Shown in pieces: positions 6,388 through 10,777 of a stretch of 10,777 bases of DNA. This stretch comes from Nitrososphaerales archaeon TH5895 (GTDB lineage Archaea; Thermoproteota; Nitrososphaeria; Nitrososphaerales; Nitrososphaeraceae): positions 1 to 10,777 of the forward strand of contig JAATVS010000380.1 of the NCBI GenBank assembly GCA_014523695.1, in the 5' to 3' direction. Under the pieces are notes generated by a model. It worked only from the letters and a program-made list of their open reading frames with translations. It made no database searches and was not told the DNA's origin. Position numbers and translations under genes: made by a program. Position 1 is the stretch's first letter; the number at the start of each line of letters is the position of its first letter.

Positions 6388-6454
6388 TGGAAGGCCAGTG
6401 TACTAACCAAACTATACGATGACCGCACATATAATTAGGCTCGGAAGCAATGGC

Positions 6455-6463
6455 TATTTATTT
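6455..6463 (-). promoter_or_regulatory. TATA-like box for tRNA-Gly
   Basis: The minus strand reads AAATAAATA centred about 33 nt upstream of the tRNA 5' end, which would start transcription some six nucleotides before the mature end. It lies in the divergent spacer shared with rtcB. Confidence 0.45.
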
Positions 6464-6522
6464 CTATGTTAGAGTATTTGGCCGATAATGGAAGGATTCA
6501 TGATTTGGATTGCTTAAGCAAG

Positions 6523-6530
6523 GCTTATAA
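6523..6530 (+). promoter_or_regulatory. TATA-like box for rtcB
   Basis: GCTTATAA is centred about 30 nt before ATG 6557 and overlaps the first possible ATG (6530). It therefore supports a leaderless message starting at the second ATG and argues against the longer protein. Confidence 0.45.
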
Positions 6531-6556
6531 TGACAAGCTACAATGAAGCTTGTGTG

Positions 6557-8035
6557 ATGAATGAATTATTTACTAAACATGGCAATCATAGAATTCAAAA
6601 GATTAATGATTTCGAATTCCGACTCGAAAAGAATGAAAAAAAAGGAATGAATGTTCCAGTCACTATTTTCTCCGACGATATTCTAATTTCCAAGATGGTC
6701 TCCGATCGAACGATCGATCAAGCTGCTAATGTTGCCACACTTCCCGGCGTAAAAAAACATATCGTGGTTCTTCCAGACGGTCACGAGGGATACGGATTTC
6801 CTGTCGGAGGGGTTGCTGCAACTGATTTGGTTGACGGTGTCATCAGTCCAGGGGGAGTCGGATACGACATTAATTGCGGTGTAAGACTGATCCGTACAAA
6901 CCTGACCGAAAAGGATCTGTTGAAGAGAGGCATCAAGGATGTAGTTGATGAACTCTTTAAAACCATACCTTCTGGCGTAGGAAAAACAGGTTCGATTAGA
7001 TTAACGAGATCTAGCCTTGATGAATTTCTCGTTGAAGGTGTAAAATGGACTATTGAAAATGGGTACGGTTGGGAGGAGGACGCCGAAGTTTGTGAGGAGG
7101 GAGGCAGGATGGATGGAGCTGATCCTGAAAGTGTTTCCGAGACTGCTAAGAAGAGAGGCATGAATCAGCTTGGAAGCCTTGGATCGGGAAATCACTTCCT
7201 AGAAGTACAAAAGATAGATAAAATCCTTGATGAGAGGGCAGCAGCTGCTATGGGTCTAAACGAAATAGGTCAAGTGACCATCCTCATTCATTGCGGGTCT
7301 AGAGGTTTCGGGCATCAGGTATGCAGCGATTACCTACGCCTCTCTGAAAGTATTTCGAGAAAGTATGGACTAAAACTAGTTGATAGGGAGTTGGCTTGTG
7401 TTCCAAATAGCTCTCATGAAGGAATGAGCTACCGAAAAGCAATGTATTCTGCACTCAATTTTGCTTGGTGCAATCGTCAATTAATAACCCATTGGACTAG
7501 AAAGACATTCGAAAAACTGTTTGGTATGAGTGAACAAGACCTAGATATGAAACTAGTATATGACGTTTCGCATAACATTGCGAAGGTAGAGCGGTACGAT
7601 ATCGATGGCGAGGGAACTCGTGATTTAATGATTCACCGTAAAGGCGCAACTAGGGCATTTCCTGCTGGAATGGCACAAGTATCTGAAAGATATCGAGCCG
7701 TTGGACAGCCGGTCATTATACCCGGATCTATGGGAACTGCAAGTTGGATTCTACTAGGTAATAAGAAATCCCTTGAGTTGAGCTTCGGCTCCACCGCTCA
7801 TGGTGCTGGAAGAACCATGTCAAGATCGGCTGCAAAGCGAACATATTCTTTGGACGAAGTTAGAAAAAATCTTACAGATAAAGGTATTTATCTCAAGGCC
7901 CTAACTAAAGAAGGTGTCGTGGAGGAAACACCTTATGCCTACAAAGATGTTGATAGGGTCGCTACTATTTCTCATTCCGTTGGTATTGCAACAAAGGTGG
8001 TAAGATTAGTCCCGTTGGGTGTAATGAAGGGTTGA
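6557..8035 (+). CDS. rtcB: RtcB, tRNA-splicing RNA ligase
   Basis: RtcB joins RNA ends carrying a 2',3'-cyclic or 3' phosphate to 5'-OH ends, using GTP and Mn2+; in archaea it seals tRNA exons after the splicing endonuclease. From ATG 6557 the protein has 492 residues, close to the roughly 480 of Pyrococcus RtcB. In numbering from ATG 6530 (add 9 to the 6557 form) the motifs are PDGHEGYGFPVGG (82-94), DINCGVR with metal ligands D113 and C116, GSGNHFLE with H222, IHCGSRG with H254, SHN with H348, HRKGATRAF (369-377) and AHGAGR with H424, the residue that takes GMP. The protein ends in the usual KG. All catalytic residues are present, so it should be active. A TATA box about 30 nt before ATG 6557 sets the start. 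The neighbouring tRNA with two introns is a natural substrate. Confidence 0.97.
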   Translation: MNELFTKHGNHRIQKINDFEFRLEKNEKKGMNVPVTIFSDDILISKMVSDRTIDQAANVATLPGVKKHIVVLPDGHEGYGFPVGGVAATDLVDGVISPGGVGYDINCGVRLIRTNLTEKDLLKRGIKDVVDELFKTIPSGVGKTGSIRLTRSSLDEFLVEGVKWTIENGYGWEEDAEVCEEGGRMDGADPESVSETAKKRGMNQLGSLGSGNHFLEVQKIDKILDERAAAAMGLNEIGQVTILIHCGSRGFGHQVCSDYLRLSESISRKYGLKLVDRELACVPNSSHEGMSYRKAMYSALNFAWCNRQLITHWTRKTFEKLFGMSEQDLDMKLVYDVSHNIAKVERYDIDGEGTRDLMIHRKGATRAFPAGMAQVSERYRAVGQPVIIPGSMGTASWILLGNKKSLELSFGSTAHGAGRTMSRSAAKRTYSLDEVRKNLTDKGIYLKALTKEGVVEETPYAYKDVDRVATISHSVGIATKVVRLVPLGVMKG

Positions 8036-8454
8036 AGCCGGAAGAGGATCCAGATTTAGAAATTATAAAAGCTCGAAAAATGCTAAAGCTTAGGGAACAA
8101 GCTGCTGCCACTGAAAAGCGAAGAAAAATTGAAGATGAATCCAAACTTGTAGAAAAGTCAAGGAAGCAGGCTTTTCTCAAATATATTTACGACAGAGGAG
8201 ATGAGGTATTGTCAGCGGCTGAATCTCAATATCCGTCACAGACCGCGTCGGTGATGAATCGCATACTCGATTTGATAGAAAGAGGAGATATTCAGCAAAA
8301 GATATCGGGAGGAGAATTGTTGTCACTTTTCCGTATGTTGGGATTGAACATCAAAATGAACACAACTATAAAAATCGAAGACCATGGTAAGTTAGTTTCC
8401 TTTTCTGATAAGTTGAAAGCCGACAGTGTTAAGAATGAAAATGAGACCGATTAG
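8032..8454 (+). CDS. PDCD5-family DNA-binding protein
   Basis: This 140-residue protein belongs to the archaeal/eukaryotic PDCD5 (TFAR19) family, small helical bundles annotated in archaea as DNA-binding proteins. A conserved N-terminus DPDLEIIKARKMLKLREQ leads into a charged helix, then the core helices: KQAFLKYIYD, ASVMNRILDLIERGDI and the diagnostic ISGGELLSLFRMLGLNI (about 91-107). The tail of some 30 residues, rich in Lys, Glu and Asp, makes it slightly longer than usual. It starts at a TTG (8032-8034) overlapping the rtcB stop by 4 bp (TTGA). No later start would keep the conserved N-terminus, so cotranscription and translational coupling with rtcB are likely. The exact role is not settled in the family; the pairing suggests a link to RNA or DNA handling. 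Confidence 0.94.
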   Translation: MKPEEDPDLEIIKARKMLKLREQAAATEKRRKIEDESKLVEKSRKQAFLKYIYDRGDEVLSAAESQYPSQTASVMNRILDLIERGDIQQKISGGELLSLFRMLGLNIKMNTTIKIEDHGKLVSFSDKLKADSVKNENETD

Positions 8455-8500
8455 CTCTCGCGGGTCTTTGAAATTCAGGTTCTGAACTATTTAACTTATT

Positions 8501-8532
8501 CATCCACACTAGTGTGGATGTTCTTTTTTCAA
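8501..8532 (+). terminator. Perfect 20-bp palindrome plus T-rich tract
   Basis: CATCCACACT (8501-8510) is followed at once by its exact reverse complement (8511-8520), then TTCTTTTTTC. This looks like a terminator for the rtcB-PDCD5 transcript, about 45 nt after the stop. The perfect dyad without a loop could instead be a protein-binding site. The stop of the minus-strand relic also lies inside it. Confidence 0.6.
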
Positions 8533-8757
8533 TTTCTTTTGCCTTGCGTGTGGAAACAGCTGAATCTCTATTACTTCCTTATCTGCCTTAACATCATGAT
8601 CATTGTGTATTGGAGTAATGCTTGACTTGAGAAGGAGTGAATCTATGACACTTTGTTCTAATTTTAAGTATCCGATAACTTAGTACGGGTATTGAACTAC
8701 TAATGCCTGTCTAAAGTATCAGAATGGTGTAAATGCTTCTAGAGCATCAGCAATCAT
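8509..8757 (-). pseudogene. Small gene with two in-frame stops, unknown family
   Basis: From ATG 8757 one frame runs 83 codons to TAG at 8509-8511, broken only by TGA (8719-8721, codon 13) and TAA (8680-8682, codon 26). It reads MIADALEAFTPF, stop, YFRQALVVQYPY, stop, then 56 sense codons beginning VIGYLKLEQSVIDSLLLKSS and ending QLFPHARQKKLKKEHPH. The uninterrupted charged, helix-like final part looks strongly coding, and there is no other start codon at its head. I take it as a recently broken small gene converging on PDCD5. I do not recognise the family. Stop readthrough is conceivable but two different stop codons make it unlikely. Confidence 0.4.
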
Positions 8758-8856
8758 TTGAAACTCATTCGATTTAATAGAATTCTAAGTACAGATACGT
8801 TTTAATTTATTGACAACTACTATTAGGAGTAACTACTTATTGAAAAAGTGTACCAA

Positions 8857-9594
8857 ATGGACTACACCGAACTCATAAATATGACAAGAGATTATCAACT
8901 TGGAGATCTATCCATTAACGATAAAGCTCTGATCTATAGGATAATCAACTCTGAAGCATCATCGTATAGAGTTGCATCATCAAAATTTAGATTTCGACAG
9001 CACCATACCCAAGAAAGAAATGATTATACGGTATTAAAAAGGCTTATCGAGCTTCGATATATTGAAGAAAATCAAGAACAGAGAAAAATATTCGGCGGGA
9101 GTATGATATATAGATTTACTACCCATGGCTTGCTTTTTATTTTCTTAAGCAAGCTAATCTACCCGCCGCAGCTACTCTTGAATTATAACGTAAATAGTGT
9201 CCTCAAAACGCTTGTATTTCCCTATTTTGAAACTAAAACGATTAGTCAGGGCACTGCTAGATTCTATGATGCAATTACTGAGTATTTGAATGAATGTGCA
9301 AGGTTGTTAGTTGATCAAAATACTCCTCCAAAATCACAATTGGAAAGCCACGTTAGGAGAGAAAACTCCTTAGGATACGAATTAGACGAATTGATCAAGT
9401 TCCTCGCAGTGAAGCTAGCATTAATGTATAGTGAATCAAATCTTCTAACCATTTCTTCTGCACTTGTAGAAAATGATAGTGCAAGAGTCACGCTATACGA
9501 ATTGGAAAGTTCAATGAAAAGTCTTATAGCCTCCGACAGGAAATTCATGCATCTCTTGGAAAAAACCAAAACTGAGTTCGATGAAATTCGATAA
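8857..9594 (+). CDS. Unrecognised protein with winged-helix-like N-terminal segment
   Basis: The frame gives 245 residues from ATG 8857 (248 from GTG 8848). I do not recognise the family. Around residues 55-100 (numbering from GTG), DYTVLKRLIELRYIEENQEQ followed by IFGGSMIYRFTTHGLL has the pattern of a winged helix: a recognition helix, a Gly-containing wing and a strand ending in THGLLFIF. The rest (105-248) is predicted mostly helical, with Leu-rich segments and a charged coiled-coil-like end (LLEKTKTEFDEIR); no clear membrane span is visible. A DNA-binding regulator is a guess from this fold alone. Codon use looks coding throughout. The gene stands alone, with an A+T tract TTTAATTTATT (8801-8811) about 45 nt upstream as a possible promoter. 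Confidence 0.8.
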   Translation: MDYTELINMTRDYQLGDLSINDKALIYRIINSEASSYRVASSKFRFRQHHTQERNDYTVLKRLIELRYIEENQEQRKIFGGSMIYRFTTHGLLFIFLSKLIYPPQLLLNYNVNSVLKTLVFPYFETKTISQGTARFYDAITEYLNECARLLVDQNTPPKSQLESHVRRENSLGYELDELIKFLAVKLALMYSESNLLTISSALVENDSARVTLYELESSMKSLIASDRKFMHLLEKTKTEFDEIR

Positions 9595-10436
9595 GTCTCA
9601 GATTTGCTATGAAATGCCGAACGAATAACACTGCTTTAAACGTGCGGCCACTCTAGTGTATCTAAAAATTTCTAATCTTTACTTCGATTATCGTATTAAT
9701 TAGGTGGTGCCGGTTCCGACCTTATGCATTCATTCAACGTATTCTTAAATAATGAGGTAGAATCTCTATTATGCCCTAACATCCTTGAACAATCCTAACA
9801 CTGGTCAGCGACAGCTCTTTGACCTACCTTCGGTTTCACAGGAGTTCGTATTGAAGTTGCAGCTTACGAGTTCCAGATTGGAGTTTTTTCAAAAAAGTGA
9901 ATGACCTATATCTACCAAAAGGCTAGGATCAACAAAAGCCTGATAATCTGTGACAGGGAGAGTTTACAGAAATTTTTTTTTGTAATTACTTTGCTCAGTA
10001 TTACAGATTGCTGAATGTGGGGATCACTATTCTTCTTGAAATCCTTCATGAAAGATCTACTCCGACAGGAATAACAAATCCTCATCTTCAAAATCAATAA
10101 GTAAATTTCGTATTATTGAACTAGACAAATAAAATACTAATTGACTAGTGCAACTGCCCTGTCAAATAAGATCATATCAAATTATATATTCTTTGAACTC
10201 CTGGTGTGACACTGAGTTGAAGACAATATGCAAGAACTCGTATAATGAGTTTTGGTTAAAGATTCCACGAATAAATTACTTAAGATTGAGCACTCAAACT
10301 AAATAACTACTGCATTCGTCATGACAGTACATGCTGAATTGTGTTTGTAAAGCTATGGTAAGCTTCGAGATCGTCTTGCAGACATAAGGCTTGGCCTTTC
10401 TGGGACAGTGAGTAGTTTAGAAATACTAAAGTCCTC
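9595..10436. other. Gene-poor stretch with weak coding traces
   Basis: Nothing intact and recognisable lies here. The plus strand at 9761-9904 is open for 47 sense codons, including GQRQLFDLPSVSQEFVLKLQ (only a TTG start at 9785). It looks coding and may be a relic, but no homologous family comes to mind. A possible minus-strand gene at 9912-10085 is listed separately. I found nothing in 10100-10436: no RNA gene, long repeat or convincing frame. Confidence 0.4.
9912..10085 (-). CDS. Possible small basic CxxC protein
   Basis: The minus strand can encode 57 residues from ATG 10085, reading MRICYSCRSRSFMKDFKKNS, then DPHIQQSVILSKVITKKN and a hydrophobic end. The single CYSC pair and basic first half resemble the small zinc-binding proteins common in this group, but a second Cys pair is missing. 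An AT-rich ATAATAC element about 29 nt upstream matches the promoter spacing seen at other genes here. The opposite strand is also open over much of this range. The Lys-rich part contains a run of nine A, a hotspot for slippage. I rate it as uncertain. Confidence 0.3.
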   Translation of the reverse strand: MRICYSCRSRSFMKDFKKNSDPHIQQSVILSKVITKKNFCKLSLSQIIRLLLILAFW

Positions 10437-10745
10437 TCATTCGGCCCTTTTCATCTTTGAACCGCAGATAGAACACGTTATATCTTTATGCTCATTACCG
10501 CATCCCATGCAATAGTATCTTATCATGCTATAATTATAAGACGATGTATCCGAGGACGAGGAGAGAGAATCAAAAAGGCTTCTTGTACTAGTATCCTTCT
10601 TCCTTATCCTTAGACGGGCTATCAAAAAGTTAATTGCAATAAATGCACCCAAAGCTACAACCAGAGATATAGGAAATGGTAAAAGCAAAGAAGCAATGAG
10701 ACCTATTCCTGCATATAGGCCTATCCATTTGAGAGTGTCTAGCAT
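10437..10745 (-). CDS. Membrane-anchored zinc-ribbon protein
   Basis: The protein is 102 residues from ATG 10745 (a TTG lies one codon upstream). Two hydrophobic segments (about 7-24 and 27-44) form a hairpin in the membrane, with a short PFP turn between them. A basic stop sequence (RLRIRKKD) places the rest in the cytosol. A Ser-rich linker of about 25 residues then leads to a C-terminal zinc ribbon, C-x2-C (YYCMGCG) and C-x2-C (TCSICGS) eight residues apart, ending in basic residues. Proteins joining a two-helix membrane anchor to a CxxC zinc ribbon recur in ammonia-oxidising archaea, with no known function. The ribbon may bind nucleic acid or a protein partner. The protein looks complete within the window. 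Confidence 0.85.
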   Translation of the reverse strand: MLDTLKWIGLYAGIGLIASLLLPFPISLVVALGAFIAINFLIARLRIRKKDTSTRSLFDSLSSSSDTSSYNYSMIRYYCMGCGNEHKDITCSICGSKMKRAE

Positions 10746-10777
10746 CAAATGTGTTTTGTTATTATCGACATGCTTCA

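Larger units (their letters stand above)
6302..6426 (-). tRNA. tRNA-Gly(UCC) with two introns
   Basis: The 125-nt gene folds into a complete 74-nt tRNA once two introns are removed. Acceptor GCGGTCA pairs with TGACCGC, with discriminator A73; the CCA end is not encoded. The D stem is GTAT/GTAC with G18-G19 in its loop. The anticodon loop reads CTTCCAA, giving UCC for glycine. The T arm is CCGGG-TTCAAAT-CCCGG. Intron 1 (6367-6387, 21 nt) is at the canonical 37/38 site; intron 2 (6322-6351, 30 nt) splits the T arm at 53/54. The anticodon stem has one U28-C42 mismatch. The gene faces away from rtcB, whose product joins tRNA exons. A TATA-like box lies about 33 nt upstream. Confidence 0.93.

Noticed and set aside
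6361..6398. Alternative splicing of tRNA intron 1 giving anticodon stem CTGGC/GCTAG without mismatch
   Set aside because: It would leave an eight-base variable loop and no proper bulge-helix-bulge. The 21-nt intron gives standard geometry and both three-base bulges.
6387..6398. Reading the anticodon as UUC (Glu)
   Set aside because: The base before it would be C rather than the invariant U33; with U33 in place the anticodon is UCC.
6781..7195. Open minus-strand frames of 126 and 64 codons
   Set aside because: They lie antisense to the highly conserved core of rtcB and show no family features.
1..10777. CRISPR array, rRNA, insertion sequence, toxin-antitoxin or defence operon
   Set aside because: I saw no regularly spaced repeats, rRNA sequence, transposase or paired defence genes on either strand.

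Overview
The window looks like chromosome of an ammonia-oxidising archaeon of the Nitrososphaerales (Nitrososphaera/Nitrosocosmicus type). This is inferred from several things seen here: an archaeal tRNA with bulge-helix-bulge introns, an RtcB tRNA ligase followed by an archaeal PDCD5-family protein, a stand-alone TRAM-domain protein, an Lrp/AsnC regulator, small zinc-ribbon and membrane proteins of the kind this group carries, AT-rich DNA, low coding density, and TATA boxes placed about 28-30 nt before start codons (leaderless messages).

Layout. Positions 1-1378 hold no intact gene. They contain traces of broken ones: a minus-strand frame at 500-646 and a frameshifted secreted Ser/Asp/Asn-rich protein at about 723-1205. 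A small secreted protein (1379-1618, minus) and a TRAM protein (1985-2221, minus) follow, then about 850 bp of degraded sequence. Next on the minus strand come an Lrp/AsnC regulator (3074-3517), a four-helix membrane protein with a soluble C-terminal domain (3613-4557) and a small membrane protein overlapping it by 4 bp (4554-4745). A zinc-ribbon protein (5056-5259) and a second, paralogous small membrane protein (5510-5683) lie beyond. At 5811-6260 is the decayed N-terminal half of a tyrosine-recombinase integrase. It lies directly next to the 3' end of a tRNA-Gly gene (6302-6426, minus), which suggests an old integration site.

The tRNA-Gly(UCC) gene carries two introns: 21 nt at the canonical 37/38 site and 30 nt inside the T arm at 53/54. 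Divergent from it, about 130 bp away, is rtcB (6557-8035), the ligase that joins tRNA exons. The rtcB stop codon overlaps the TTG start of a PDCD5-family gene (8032-8454), so the two are probably one transcript, ending at a 20-bp perfect palindrome and T-rich tract. Downstream are a minus-strand frame with two internal stops (8509-8757), an unrecognised protein with a winged-helix-like segment (8857-9594), about 840 bp with at most one small gene, and a membrane-anchored zinc-ribbon protein (10437-10745, minus).

The intact genes argue that base-calling is sound, so the broken frames are most simply real decay. The most notable items are the two-intron tRNA next to its ligase, the integrase relic at the same tRNA, and the pair of paralogous small membrane proteins. 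I see no defence system, CRISPR array, rRNA or intact mobile element.
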